Program-made: the position numbers and the translations under genes
Source of the DNA: DSAR01 sp034437315
Lineage (GTDB): Bacteria > Chloroflexota > Anaerolineae > B4-G1
Direction: 5' to 3'
Length of the DNA stretch: 52,939 bases
Assembly: GCA_034437315.1 (NCBI GenBank)
Contig: DAOTUC010000155.1
Location: forward strand, 1-52,939
Shown: piece by piece, positions 7,588 to 15,960 of the stretch
Numbering within the stretch: the first letter of the stretch is position 1
How the letters are laid out: each line of letters starts with the position of its first letter
The notes under the pieces: generated by a model
Seen by the model: only the letters and a program-made list of their open reading frames with translations
Told to the model about the DNA's origin: nothing
Databases searched by the model: none

Positions 7588-7989
7588 TTCTCTCTCTTTC
7601 TCTTTTTCTTTACGGGATTTTCGGATTCTTCCGTCTCGCCCCCAAACGGACAATAGTCCGCCGCCAGGCGCGCATCAGGATGGAACGTTTGTTCTGATTC
7701 TATCCTAACAGAACATTTGTGCTATGTCAAGGGATTGCTATCCCAAATTCAGTTTGGGATAAGCGGCTCATTCCGTTTAGGGGGGAATCGCTTTTTATAG
7801 AGGGGGGGTGGAATTCAGAAAGCGCCGGACTGTAGTCCGGCGGGAACAGGTGAGTAGAAATGTTCAGAGGGATGGGGAGTAAATCGAATTAATCGGCAAC
7901 GTGATTCCGGGGCGCTCACGCTGAGTTTGTAACCCGACACTTCATCTGCTGGGTTACAGCACAACAACTCTACTGGCTTATTCGCTTGC
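7588..7989. other. Intergenic region between lexA and the FtsK-like operon
   Basis: I see no gene here. It contains a pyrimidine-rich tract (7582-7613) and the SOS-controlled promoter. It also holds three perfect or near-perfect small palindromes: TCCCAAA/TTTGGGA (7741-7759), GCCGGACT/AGTCCGGC (7831-7848) and TGTAACCC/GGGTTACA (7928-7958). The last could end lexA transcription, although it has no T-run. Confidence 0.6.
7683..7730 (-). promoter_or_regulatory. SOS-controlled promoter of the FtsK-like operon
   Basis: On the minus strand there is a -35 TTGACA (7730-7725), a 17-bp spacer and a -10 TAGGAT (7707-7702). The perfect LexA box GAAC-GTTT-GTTC (7694-7683) sits directly over the expected start of transcription. 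Confidence 0.85.
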
Positions 7990-8658
7990 TCATTGCAGTT
8001 GGCGGATGACCATAACCACTTTGCCCTGGACTTCGACCATTTGGGGATCGTCCACGTAAATCGGCGCCATCGTGGGGTTCGCTGGTTGGAGTCGCACCCG
8101 CTTGCCTTCGTGATAGAAGCGTTTGAGGGTCACTTCTCCGCTATCTTTGAGCCACACCGCCGCCATTTCCCCATTTTCGACGCGTTGCTGATGCCGCATC
8201 ACGACCACGTCGCCGTCGTGGACCAGCGCGTCGATCATCGAGTTCCCCTCGACTTGCAGCGCGTAGAGGTTGTCCGGATCGCCGACCAGGTCGCGCGACA
8301 ACTCGATAGTCTCGTCTCCCATCAGGGCGAAATCGCTCTCCGGGACCGGGATGGGCGCGCCGGCCACGATGCGACCCAGGAGCGGCAGTTGGATCACGTC
8401 ATCGCGCTCGCTTTCGGTGAAGACCCCCGACGTCAAGCGCAGCCCGCGTGAGACCTCCGGTTCACGGTCGATGTGGCCTTTCTCTTCCAGGCGTTTCAGG
8501 TTATAGCTCACCACGGAGGTTGAACTGATCCCCGCCGCGTCGCCGATCTCACGGATGGAGGGGGGATAGCCGTTTTCTCCGATATAGTCGTTCAAAAACG
8601 CCAGGATTGTCTCTTGCCTCTCGGATAAATGCTCGTGGGTGTTTGGCATTTGTTTCAT
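7990..8658 (-). CDS. lexA: LexA repressor
   Basis: 222 aa, the SOS regulator with an N-terminal winged helix (about 8-75, SIREIGDAAGISSTSVVSYNLKRLEEKG) and a C-terminal S24 self-cleaving peptidase. The cleavage site is A99-G100 (VAGAP), the catalytic serine S140 (GNSM) and the general base K179 (VTLKR). The start is fixed by AGGAGG 6 nt upstream. The promoter is a perfect sigma-70 consensus with a LexA box in the spacer, so it is autoregulated. The second box, upstream of the neighbouring FtsK-like operon, is the only other good SOS box I found in the window. Confidence 0.97.
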   Translation of the reverse strand: MKQMPNTHEHLSERQETILAFLNDYIGENGYPPSIREIGDAAGISSTSVVSYNLKRLEEKGHIDREPEVSRGLRLTSGVFTESERDDVIQLPLLGRIVAGAPIPVPESDFALMGDETIELSRDLVGDPDNLYALQVEGNSMIDALVHDGDVVVMRHQQRVENGEMAAVWLKDSGEVTLKRFYHEGKRVRLQPANPTMAPIYVDDPQMVEVQGKVVMVIRQLQ

Positions 8659-8696
8659 TTGGACCTCCTCGAAAGCGTTTGGAAGATTCTGTTCTC

Positions 8697-8725
8697 ATTA
8701 TATAAGAACATACGTTCGATGTCAA
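8697..8725 (-). promoter_or_regulatory. lexA promoter with LexA box
   Basis: On the minus strand, TTGACA (8725-8720), a 17-bp spacer and TATAAT (8702-8697) are all consensus. The operator GAAC-GTAT-GTTC (8717-8706) fills the spacer, the Gram-positive-type SOS box. Confidence 0.93.
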
Positions 8726-8764
8726 GCGAATGAAACATCCCAATGACAGTTATCTGCGGGAGGT

Positions 8765-9547
8765 TCAGTCTGGCGTCACCCGTTCCTCGCCCGCGTAGAC
8801 CCGGAAACTGCGCCGCCGGATGTAGCCGATCAGTGTGACCCCCCATTCGCGCGCCAGTTGCACGGACAGCGATGTGGGAGATGTGCGCGAGATGACGATG
8901 GGCGCGCCCATCCGCGCCGCCTTGCTGACCATCTCGGAACTGATCCGCCCACTGGTCAACAGGATGCCATCGCACGTGGGCTGCCCGCGACGCAGACAAG
9001 CGCCGGCTACTTTATCGAGCGCGTTGTGTCGCCCTACATCCTCCGCCACACACACCAGTCGCTCCCCATCGCCCAGGGCGGCCGCGTGGATGCCGCCTGT
9101 TCGCCGGTAGATGCGTGACGATTCCGCCAGCGCGTTCAGCAAACCCGTCACCTGTCGAGGGGTCACGCGCAGGTCAGATTTAATGGGATGATGCGCGTTG
9201 GCGATGTCCTCGAACGTCGCGCCGCCGGCGCAGCCGGTCGTGATAACGCGGCGATCGGGCAGACTGATGGCGTGCTTTAGCCAGACGTCCAGCGACAGTC
9301 CATCGCCGCAGGGGCGCACTTCCGCCACCTCATCGATCCCCTCAATCAATCCCTCGTTGTAGAGAAATCCCACCGCTAACGCCTCTAAACGGGTCGGCGT
9401 ACACATCAAATTCACCAGCGGCCGCCCATTCACGTAGAGTATCACCCGCGCCTCGACCGGCGCCACGCCGCGCATCGGGCGGGATTGGTTATCGTAATAA
9501 CCCACGTACTCGATGGGAAATGAAGCCTCGTCAATCGGGTTAATCAT
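8765..9547 (-). CDS. fdhD: FdhD-family sulfur carrier for formate dehydrogenase
   Basis: 260 aa, the usual length. FdhD accepts sulfur from a cysteine desulfurase and passes it to the molybdenum/tungsten bis-MGD cofactor of formate dehydrogenase in the cytoplasm. Family motifs seen include VNGRPL, the TTGCAGG region with C106, and GRHNALDK (172-179). Only one cysteine occurs in the active loop, whereas the E. coli protein has CxxC. Some family members are known to work with a single Cys, so this need not be a defect. Its ATG overlaps the transketolase stop (ATGA), so translation is coupled to tkt. No formate dehydrogenase gene lies in the window. Confidence 0.92.
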   Translation of the reverse strand: MINPIDEASFPIEYVGYYDNQSRPMRGVAPVEARVILYVNGRPLVNLMCTPTRLEALAVGFLYNEGLIEGIDEVAEVRPCGDGLSLDVWLKHAISLPDRRVITTGCAGGATFEDIANAHHPIKSDLRVTPRQVTGLLNALAESSRIYRRTGGIHAAALGDGERLVCVAEDVGRHNALDKVAGACLRRGQPTCDGILLTSGRISSEMVSKAARMGAPIVISRTSPTSLSVQLAREWGVTLIGYIRRRSFRVYAGEERVTPD

Positions 9548-11553
9548 GCCTTCGCCCGCGCCAATACTTGTAACGCCCGTTCGGCGATTGCCTCGGCGGT
9601 GAAACCGAATTTTTTCATCAAGACCTGGTGGGGGGCGGATGCGCCAAAGTGGTCTATGCCGATCACATCTCCGTCAGCGCCGACGTACCGTTCCCATCCC
9701 AGGGGCGCGCCAGCCTCAATAGCCAACCGGGCCTTGACCAGGGGCGGCAGCACCGATTCGCGGTACGCGAGCGGCTGGGCGTCGAAAAGCTCCCAGCTCG
9801 GCATACTGACGACCCGCACGCCGATCCCTTGTTCCGCCAGCAGATCCCGCGCCTCCAGGGCGATGTGGACCTCTGAACCGGAGGCGATGAGGATCAGGTT
9901 GGGGATGCCGGAACTATCCACCAGCACGTAAGCCCCTCGCCCCACCGTCTCCCCGGCCGGCCGTCGGGTCTCGAATAACACCGGCAATTTCTGGCGGGTC
10001 AGGATCAGCGCGGTGGGCCCATCGCGCCGTTGTAACGCCGCTTGCCAGGCCGCGGTTGTCTCGTTGGCGTCGGCCGGCCGGATGACGGTCAGATTCGGGA
10101 TCGCCCGCAGAGCGATCAGGTGTTCGACCGGTTGATGGGTGGGGCCGTCCTCTCCAATCCAGACCGAGTCGTGCGTCCAGACGTAGATGACGGGCGCGCC
10201 CATCAGGGCCGACATACGCACTGGCGGGCGCATATAGTCCGAGAAGACGAGGAAGGTGCTGGCGTATGGCCTTAACCCGCCGTAGAGCGCCATACCGTTG
10301 ACGATGCTGCCCATCCCGTGCTCGCGCACCCCGAAATGGAAATTGCGGCCGCCGGGCGTCTCGCGCTGGAAATTGGCGTAACCCTGGAGCGTCGTCTTCG
10401 TGGAGGGCGCCAGGTCGGCCGCCCCGCCGACGAGGGTCGGCAGGGCCGGCGCCAGCGCGTTCAGCACCGTCCCCGAAGCCTGACGGGTCGCCAGCGGGCC
10501 ATCGCTGAGCTTGAATGTGGGCAGCGCCTCCTCCCACCCGGCCGGCGAGTCGCCGGCCCACAACGTCTCCAGCGTCTCCGCCTCCGCCGGGTATGCGCCA
10601 TGGTAGCGCTCGAATGTCTCTCGCCATTCGGTCTCCGCCTCTCGCCCCTGCCCGATAGCCTGCCTGAATACCGCCAACGCTTCCTTGGGCAGGGCAAAGC
10701 GTTCCTCGGTCGACCATCCTATGTGTTTTTTGCTAAGCTGCACCTCATCCTCTCCCAGGGGCGCGCCGTGCGCAACGGCCCGGCCCTGTTTATTGGGGCT
10801 GCCATGGCCGATTTGTGTGTGGCAGATGATGAGGGATGGGCGTTCCGTCTCCGCCTGGGCGGCCTGGATCGCCGTCTCAATCGCCGCCAGCTCGTAACCG
10901 TCCACCTCCTGCACGCGCCAATGGCAAGCCCGGAAGCGAGCGGGAATGTCCTCGGTGAAGGTGATGTTGGTCGAGCCTTCGATGGAGATGTCGTTATCGT
11001 CGTAAAAGCAGATCAGCTTGTTCAAGCCCAGGTGGCCCGCCAGGCTGGAGGCCTCGTAACTGACCCCTTCCATCAGATCGCCGTCAGAGGCGATCACGTA
11101 GGTGAAGTGATCGAAGAGGGGACAGCCCGGGCGATTGAAAGTAGTCGCCATAAAGCGCTCGGCGATAGCCATCCCGACCGCGTTGCCGAACCCCTGCCCC
11201 AGCGGGCCCGTCGTCGTCTCGACGCCGGGCGTCAGTTCCCGCTCCGGGTGGCCCGGCGTGCGGCTGCCCCATTGTCGAAAGCGCTTGATCTCCTCCATGG
11301 GCAGGTCATAACCGGTGAGATGGAGCAGGCTATACAGCAACATCGACCCGTGCCCGGCCGAGAGGATGAAACGATCCCGGTTGGGCCAATCGGGGTTGGC
11401 GGGGTTATGCTTGAGAAAACGGGTCCAGAGCACGTAGGCCACGTCAGCGATTCCCATCGGCATCCCTGGATGGCCCGACTGGGCCTTTTGAATGGCGTCC
11501 ATCGCCAACGCGCGGATGGTATGGATACACAGTTGATCAAATTTAGCGGACAT
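9544..11553 (-). CDS. tkt: Transketolase
   Basis: 669 aa, the full family length. It transfers two-carbon units between sugar phosphates in the pentose phosphate pathway using thiamine diphosphate. The N-terminal pyrophosphate domain contains H28 (SGHPG), H68, H102 and the diphosphate/Mg motif DGDLMEG (157-163). The central domain has the GAADLAPST and HFGVREHGMG motifs with the catalytic glutamate, and the C-terminal domain is complete. I chose the ATG at 11553 (MSAKFDQL), with GAGAGGAG 6-7 nt upstream, over an ATG 18 nt earlier that has no ribosome-binding site. It is first in a two-gene operon with fdhD. Confidence 0.97.
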   Translation of the reverse strand: MSAKFDQLCIHTIRALAMDAIQKAQSGHPGMPMGIADVAYVLWTRFLKHNPANPDWPNRDRFILSAGHGSMLLYSLLHLTGYDLPMEEIKRFRQWGSRTPGHPERELTPGVETTTGPLGQGFGNAVGMAIAERFMATTFNRPGCPLFDHFTYVIASDGDLMEGVSYEASSLAGHLGLNKLICFYDDNDISIEGSTNITFTEDIPARFRACHWRVQEVDGYELAAIETAIQAAQAETERPSLIICHTQIGHGSPNKQGRAVAHGAPLGEDEVQLSKKHIGWSTEERFALPKEALAVFRQAIGQGREAETEWRETFERYHGAYPAEAETLETLWAGDSPAGWEEALPTFKLSDGPLATRQASGTVLNALAPALPTLVGGAADLAPSTKTTLQGYANFQRETPGGRNFHFGVREHGMGSIVNGMALYGGLRPYASTFLVFSDYMRPPVRMSALMGAPVIYVWTHDSVWIGEDGPTHQPVEHLIALRAIPNLTVIRPADANETTAAWQAALQRRDGPTALILTRQKLPVLFETRRPAGETVGRGAYVLVDSSGIPNLILIASGSEVHIALEARDLLAEQGIGVRVVSMPSWELFDAQPLAYRESVLPPLVKARLAIEAGAPLGWERYVGADGDVIGIDHFGASAPHQVLMKKFGFTAEAIAERALQVLARAKA

Positions 11554-11590
11554 CAAAAGCTCCTCTCTCATAGGGGATTGTATGGTCTTT

Positions 11591-11618
11591 ATTTTACCTG
11601 GAAAAACGTCGTTGGCAA
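11591..11618 (-). promoter_or_regulatory. Predicted tkt promoter
   Basis: On the minus strand, TTGCCA (11618-11613), a 16-bp spacer and TAAAAT (11596-11591) lie about 40 nt ahead of the tkt start. Confidence 0.6.
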
Positions 11619-11653
11619 GGAATGGCGCGCATTCTCTCCGCGGCCAAATTTGC

Positions 11654-11681
11654 TTGACCTCTCAAATCAACTTGGTATAAT
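11654..11681 (+). promoter_or_regulatory. Predicted promoter of the RNase H-like gene
   Basis: TTGACC (11654-11659), 16-bp spacer, TATAAT (11676-11681), giving a leader of about 95 nt. Confidence 0.7.
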
Positions 11682-11781
11682 CTCCAGGCTGTTCCGAAAA
11701 TATCTCCCCGTGCTGTCTCGGCGCACTCTGTTTGTCCGCCGGAAACGGGGGATAGTGATGACGATAAGGTGAAAACGAACG

Positions 11782-13032
11782 ATGCGTGACGACTTGTGGA
11801 GGCGGCTGCGCGAGCTGGGCGTCGTCGAGGGGGTGCGTGAATTGGCGACCCGCCCGCCTCGTCCACAGACCGCTATCGAAGACCTGGCGGCCGGCCGTTT
11901 TCATACGACGTCTCACGGTCGCTGTTTCGTCGTTGAGTTATCGTACCCGATCGAGCGCCTTCACGGCGACCATGCCCTGGCCCGTTTTCTGGACCTGACT
12001 CCCCAGGCTCTCGCACAAATAGGCCGCGACCCGGCCCTGGCGCTGGTCGATCCGGGCAAAGCCTGCTTCATCGACACCGAGACCACCGGCCTTTCTGGCG
12101 GCGCCGGTACGATGGCCTTCGTCGTCGGATTGGGCTTTTTCGAGGGGGAGGAATTTCACGTCCATCAGTACTTCCTGCGCGATCCTGGCGACGAACCGGC
12201 CATGGTCGAGACCTTGGCTCGACAATTGTCCCGTTTCGAGTACCTGGTCTCTTTCAACGGCGTCACTTTCGACGCGCCTATCCTGGAGAATCGCTTCATC
12301 CTGGCCCGCGTCCCGTCCCCTATGACGCATTTGCCGCACTTGGATTTGCTCCCCCCATCCCGCCGCTTGTGGCGCTATGCGCTTCCCTCTTGCGCGTTGG
12401 GATCTTTGGAATCCGAGGTGCTGGGCGTGCAGCGCGAGCAAGCCGACGTGCCCGGCGGGCTCATCCCCTACCTTTATCGCGACTACCTGCGCACCGGAGA
12501 CGCCCGCGAGATGAAGCGCGTGCTTTATCACAACGAGATTGACGTCCTCAGCCTGGTCTCCTTGGGCGTGCGGCTCCACCGGGCTGTCGCCGATCCGTGG
12601 AATGACGGCGCGCTCGATGGAGCTGCGCTCTACGGGCTGGCCCGCTGGTACGCCAGCGACGAGCGGGCCGAGGATGCGGAACAGGCCTATCGCGCCGCCC
12701 TCGTCGCCCCGCAGCCGCCGGACGTGCGGGCGCGGACGTTGCGCGACCTGGGGCGGCGCCTCAAGCGGGCCGAGCGTCGACGGGAGGCCTTCGGCTATTG
12801 GCAGCAGCTGGCCCTCGAATCAAGCGACGACGTGGACGCCCACGTCGAATTGGCCAAATACTTCGAGTGGCATGTGGAAAATCTGGCGTTGGCGGCCGGT
12901 TGGACGCGGGCCGCGCTGGCCCAGGTCGAAGCCTGGCCCCCCGGCCTCCGCCGCGCCGCGACCCAGGAGGAATTAGCCCACCGGTTAGAGCGGTTGGAGC
13001 GGAAGATGGCGGACGAGGCGCATGTAAAATAA
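11782..13032 (+). CDS. YprB-type RNase H-like (DEDD) exonuclease with C-terminal TPR-like region
   Basis: 416 aa. The central RNase H-like fold (about 90-265, the RNase_H_2/YprB family) has all acidic residues expected for two-metal 3'-5' exonucleases: D98 and E100 in FIDTETTGL, D164 in FNGVTFDAPIL, D188 in HLDLL and D254 in NEIDVLSL. The C-terminal third (about 275-410) is helical with TPR-like repeats (GLARWYASDERAEDAEQAYRAA). The substrate of this family is not established, so I only predict nuclease activity on single-stranded nucleic acid ends. It is monocistronic, divergent from tkt, with its own promoter. Confidence 0.88.
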   Translation: MRDDLWRRLRELGVVEGVRELATRPPRPQTAIEDLAAGRFHTTSHGRCFVVELSYPIERLHGDHALARFLDLTPQALAQIGRDPALALVDPGKACFIDTETTGLSGGAGTMAFVVGLGFFEGEEFHVHQYFLRDPGDEPAMVETLARQLSRFEYLVSFNGVTFDAPILENRFILARVPSPMTHLPHLDLLPPSRRLWRYALPSCALGSLESEVLGVQREQADVPGGLIPYLYRDYLRTGDAREMKRVLYHNEIDVLSLVSLGVRLHRAVADPWNDGALDGAALYGLARWYASDERAEDAEQAYRAALVAPQPPDVRARTLRDLGRRLKRAERRREAFGYWQQLALESSDDVDAHVELAKYFEWHVENLALAAGWTRAALAQVEAWPPGLRRAATQEELAHRLERLERKMADEAHVK

Positions 13033-13066
13033 AAGGGCGCTTGAGATGAGATTGCTCTCAACCAAG
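13030..13066 (-). terminator. Terminator downstream of tRNA-Lys (minus strand)
   Basis: On the minus strand the stem GGCGCTTG...CAAGCGCC is followed by CTTTTATTTT. It also overlaps the end of the opposing RNase H-like gene. Confidence 0.7.
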
Positions 13067-13076
13067 CGCCGCCTTA

Positions 13077-13150
13077 TGGGCCGTGCAGGAATCGAACCTG
13101 CGACCCTGGGCTTAAAAGGCCCCTGCTCTACCAAGCTGAGCTAACGGCCC
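13077..13150 (-). tRNA. tRNA-Lys (anticodon UUU)
   Basis: A complete cloverleaf on the minus strand: acceptor GGGCCGT/ACGGCCC, D arm GCTC...GAGC, anticodon loop CTTTTAA, and T arm GCAGG-TTCGAAT-CCTGC with discriminator A. No CCA is encoded. The closing pair of the anticodon stem is a G-A mismatch. Confidence 0.95.
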
Positions 13151-13250
13151 ACGAATGAAAGTATAACACGGTGCTGGTGGGTTGTCAACCAGATCAAGGC
13201 TTTTGCTAAATTCATGCCCGCTAGAATGCGCCGCTAGAATGCGCTGCTAC

Positions 13251-13383
13251 GGTCATCGTTTCGGCCGCTTGCCTGTTTCGTCTAGCTCCAAGCCCACGTC
13301 TCGAGGGCGTTGCAAGCGAGATTTGCCCCGAGAACCCGCCCTTGGGACGAGGGCTGAGAGCGTAGCCAGCCGAAACGATGACC
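13251..13383. repeat. MITE-like element with 15-bp perfect terminal inverted repeats
   Basis: GGTCATCGTTTCGGC (13251-13265) is matched exactly in reverse complement at 13369-13383. The 103 bp between contain further partial complementarity (GCCCACGTCTCGAGGGC region) and no reading frame. It lies in the gap between tRNA-Lys and the LysM lipoprotein. Confidence 0.6.
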
Positions 13384-13477
13384 AAGGCCAGCGCCTATGA
13401 AGCGTATCATTTTGAGGAGGACGGTGTTATAATATAACAAAGCGCGACGGGCCGTCGGCTTGAGGTGAAGAAGAAAA

Positions 13478-14479
13478 ATGGTTATACCAAAAAGAACAAT
13501 TCCTATTTTATCGATCATCGTGACGTTGATTTCACTCGCGGCCTGCCGGGGCGAGGTCGTCACGCCTGAACCGACTCGCGAGCTCCACCCCACCCATACA
13601 GCGACATTCGCCCCGATCCCCACGCCCCGGGCGACCGCCACCGCCCCCTTCGCGCCGCCCGTCGCCACGCCCACGCCGACCGTGACGCCGACGCCGATCA
13701 TTCACGTCGTCCAGTCGGGGGATGTGTTGGGCGCTATCGCCTACCAGTACGGCGTTAGCGTGGAGGCGATCCAGGCCGCCAATGGTATTGAGAGCCCCCA
13801 ATTTCTCCAGATTGGGCAGGAATTGATCATCCCGACCGGAGACGATGGGGATGAAGCGATTCCAGGCATGCGCTTGCCTACGTCGACGCCTGTGGCGCTG
13901 TCGCCCCAGGGCGTCTCTTTCCACCGCACGCCGGTGGGCAGCCTGTGGTGCCTGGGAGAGGTCGCGAATCCTGTTGAGGGGGCGTTGGCCCACGTGCAAG
14001 TGCGGGTGGCGCTCTACGACGCCGCTGGCGAGTTGCTCGTCGCGGTCAATGCGTTCGTGGTCGCCGATCTCATTCAGCCGGGGGAGCGCGCCCCCTTTGG
14101 CGTCCTGTTCACCAATCCGCCGACCGATTGGGTCAATTCCCAGGCGACGGTGATCCGTGGGGAGACGGCCGGCGAGTTGACCCGGGCCTATGTCCCCTTA
14201 ACCGTCATCGAGGCGGACGGGCGGATGGCGGCCCCCCGCTTTCGGATTCAAGGGCAGGTGCAGAACACCGACGCCGAGCGGATGGCGAATCAAGCGGTCG
14301 TCATCGGGACGACGTATGACGCTGAAGGAGCGGTCACCGGCTTCCGGCAGATAACACTGGATTTGGAGACAAGCTTGACGCCGGGGGCGACGGCCCCGTT
14401 CGACCTGTGGCTTAATTTCCACGGCGATCCGCCGGCCGATTTCCACGTCATTGCCCTGGCCCGGGCGACGACTGAATAG
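13478..14479 (+). CDS. LysM-domain lipoprotein
   Basis: 333 aa. The signal peptide ends in the lipobox LAAC (C23), so the protein should be lipid-anchored outside the membrane. A Thr/Pro-rich linker (about 28-74) leads to one LysM peptidoglycan-binding domain (76-119, VVQSGDVLGAIAYQYGVSVEAIQAANG). The rest (about 140-333) looks like two beta-sandwich repeats of the FxLYD type. This suggests a cell-wall-attached structural or adaptor protein; I see no catalytic motif. GAGGTGAAG precedes the ATG. The MITE with target duplication lies directly after its stop codon. Confidence 0.85.
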   Translation: MVIPKRTIPILSIIVTLISLAACRGEVVTPEPTRELHPTHTATFAPIPTPRATATAPFAPPVATPTPTVTPTPIIHVVQSGDVLGAIAYQYGVSVEAIQAANGIESPQFLQIGQELIIPTGDDGDEAIPGMRLPTSTPVALSPQGVSFHRTPVGSLWCLGEVANPVEGALAHVQVRVALYDAAGELLVAVNAFVVADLIQPGERAPFGVLFTNPPTDWVNSQATVIRGETAGELTRAYVPLTVIEADGRMAAPRFRIQGQVQNTDAERMANQAVVIGTTYDAEGAVTGFRQITLDLETSLTPGATAPFDLWLNFHGDPPADFHVIALARATTE

Positions 14480-14481
14480 AC

Positions 14482-14649
14482 GACTTTTACCACATACCCG
14501 TGAATGAACTATATTCCTGGGTAGGCGACCAACCCCTGTTGGGCGGTTTTAGCACAGAAACGACAGCACAGAAACGGTCAACGGGGGTTGGCCTACTTAC
14601 CCACAAGGTGATTGACTCGACACGCATTCACGGGTATTGACTTTTACCA
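14482..14649. mobile_element. MITE-like insertion with 13-bp terminal inverted repeats and 11-bp target duplication
   Basis: The direct repeat GACTTTTACCA (14482-14492 and 14639-14649) flanks an element of about 144 bp. Its ends are perfect 13-bp inverted repeats, ATACCCGTGAATG (14494-14506) and its complement (14625-14637). Inside is a second long hairpin (GGGTAGGCGACCAACCCC pairing imperfectly with the stretch ending at about 14602). There is no reading frame, so it would need a transposase in trans. It sits just before the ribosome-binding site of the acyltransferase gene. Confidence 0.8.
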
Positions 14650-14661
14650 GGAGGTGGTCCC

Positions 14662-15354
14662 GTGATATATCGCATCGTGCGCGCTATCGCTAATTTTATC
14701 CTTTGCTTGATCACACGGCGAGAATACGTGGGACTGGAAAACATGCCCTCGTCGCCCCCGTATATCTTGACGACAAATCACCTCTCCGCTTTCGATTCTC
14801 CCCTGCTGCTGGCGATATGTCCCCACACGATCCGCGCCTTTGCGGCCGCTAAGCATCGGAGACATCCCTTTTACGGGCCTTTGTTGGCGTTGCTGGGGGC
14901 GATCTGGGTGCGGCGCGGAGAGGTGGACCGTCAGGCGCTAAAAGAGGCTATGGACGTCCTGGAGCAGGGGGAGGTGCTGGGGATGGCGCCGGAGGGCACG
15001 CGGGCGCGCGGACCCTACGCTTTGCAGGAGGGGAAGGTCGGCGCGGCCTACCTGGCGACGCGCACCGGCGCGCCTATCGTGCCGGTGGGCATTGTCGGCA
15101 GCGAGAAAATTAAGCGCAACCTGCCCTGCCTGCGTTGCACCGACGTGCAAGTCGTCGTTGGAGAGCCCTTCCATCTGCCGGAAAACGGGCGTGTGCGGGG
15201 GCAGAAATTGCGCCAGTATACCGACGAGATGATCATGCACCGCATCGCCGACCTGTTGCCGGCATCGTACCGGGGCGTGTACGCCGGCGATGGAGGAGCC
15301 GTCATTGACGTTGACGGTAGAGCGATGGATCGACGACGCGCGCCATCTCTTTAG
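14662..15354 (+). CDS. PlsC-type lysophospholipid acyltransferase
   Basis: 230 aa, with a GTG start behind AGGAGGTGG. PlsC-family enzymes acylate 1-acyl-glycerol-3-phosphate to phosphatidate at the membrane. The HX4D catalytic motif is present (NHLSAFD, H40 and D45), as are the substrate-binding EGTR (111-114) and the GAPIVPVGIVGS motif. One N-terminal hydrophobic segment (about 8-17) may bind the membrane. Its 3' end overlaps the opposing sulfotransferase gene by 53 bp. A second PlsC-like gene lies near the right end of the window. Confidence 0.9.
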   Translation: MIYRIVRAIANFILCLITRREYVGLENMPSSPPYILTTNHLSAFDSPLLLAICPHTIRAFAAAKHRRHPFYGPLLALLGAIWVRRGEVDRQALKEAMDVLEQGEVLGMAPEGTRARGPYALQEGKVGAAYLATRTGAPIVPVGIVGSEKIKRNLPCLRCTDVQVVVGEPFHLPENGRVRGQKLRQYTDEMIMHRIADLLPASYRGVYAGDGGAVIDVDGRAMDRRRAPSL

Positions 15355-15949
15355 TGGCTAGTCGCCTATCCAGGAAGCGCTCAATCATCTTGGCGGAATC
15401 GGCGGGGTTTTCCACGACGTCGTTGTAACTGAGGTAGAGGACGTCGACGTTGGGTTGTGCGGCGATCCAGGATTTTACCTGTTGCAGGTGGTGCGCAAAG
15501 AGCTGGGCCAGCTTTTCGTCGCTGGTTTTATCGGGTGATTCGCCCCGATGAACGAGCATCCTGCGTTGCGAGGCGAGTATTTCCTCCATATTCCGGCGCA
15601 TAAAAATGATCTGGTAGTCATAATCAGGCGGCAGGTGCTTCAGAAGCGTGGCGATAATCTTGACCGCTTTGCCCTGGGCGTCCTTCAGCCAGGCCTGGTC
15701 GTGTTCCAGTTTTTTCACCCGCTCGAACTCATAATATCCCTTGGGATTGTCGGTGTCTGGCGTCCTGAGGTGATCGGTGAGGATCGGCAGCCCGCCCGCC
15801 TCAAGCATTTTCATCATCATCGACGTACCCGAACGGGGCAGGCCGGAAACGATGGTGATGGCCGATTCCATTGGCGACTCTATCGCCGATGGCGTCGGTT
15901 GTTGATTCATCCGGTCGCCGCTCAATAAGTTCTTCAATAATTTGATCAT
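15302..15949 (-). CDS. PAPS-dependent sulfotransferase family protein
   Basis: 215 aa from the ATG at 15949, which has GGGGAG 4 nt upstream. A longer frame exists but runs deep into the preceding gene. The P-loop-like 5'-phosphosulfate-binding motif SGLPRSGTSMM (35-45) and a later RNMEEILASQRRM motif, the probable 3'-phosphate contact, place it in the sulfotransferase superfamily. These enzymes transfer sulfate from PAPS to a hydroxyl or amine, releasing PAP. The acceptor is unknown. It starts 11 nt downstream of a PAP phosphatase gene, which strongly supports the PAPS chemistry. Confidence 0.82.
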   Translation of the reverse strand: MIKLLKNLLSGDRMNQQPTPSAIESPMESAITIVSGLPRSGTSMMMKMLEAGGLPILTDHLRTPDTDNPKGYYEFERVKKLEHDQAWLKDAQGKAVKIIATLLKHLPPDYDYQIIFMRRNMEEILASQRRMLVHRGESPDKTSDEKLAQLFAHHLQQVKSWIAAQPNVDVLYLSYNDVVENPADSAKMIERFLDRRLATKEMARVVDPSLYRQRQ

Positions 15950-15960
15950 ATGCTCCCCAT

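Noticed and set aside
10318..11772. 484-codon plus-strand frame opposite transketolase
   Set aside because: The minus strand encodes a full, motif-complete transketolase; the plus frame has no recognisable content.
13405..13433. TATAAT at 13428-13433 considered as a promoter for the LysM lipoprotein
   Set aside because: The -35 position (TATCAT) is a poor match, so I did not call it.
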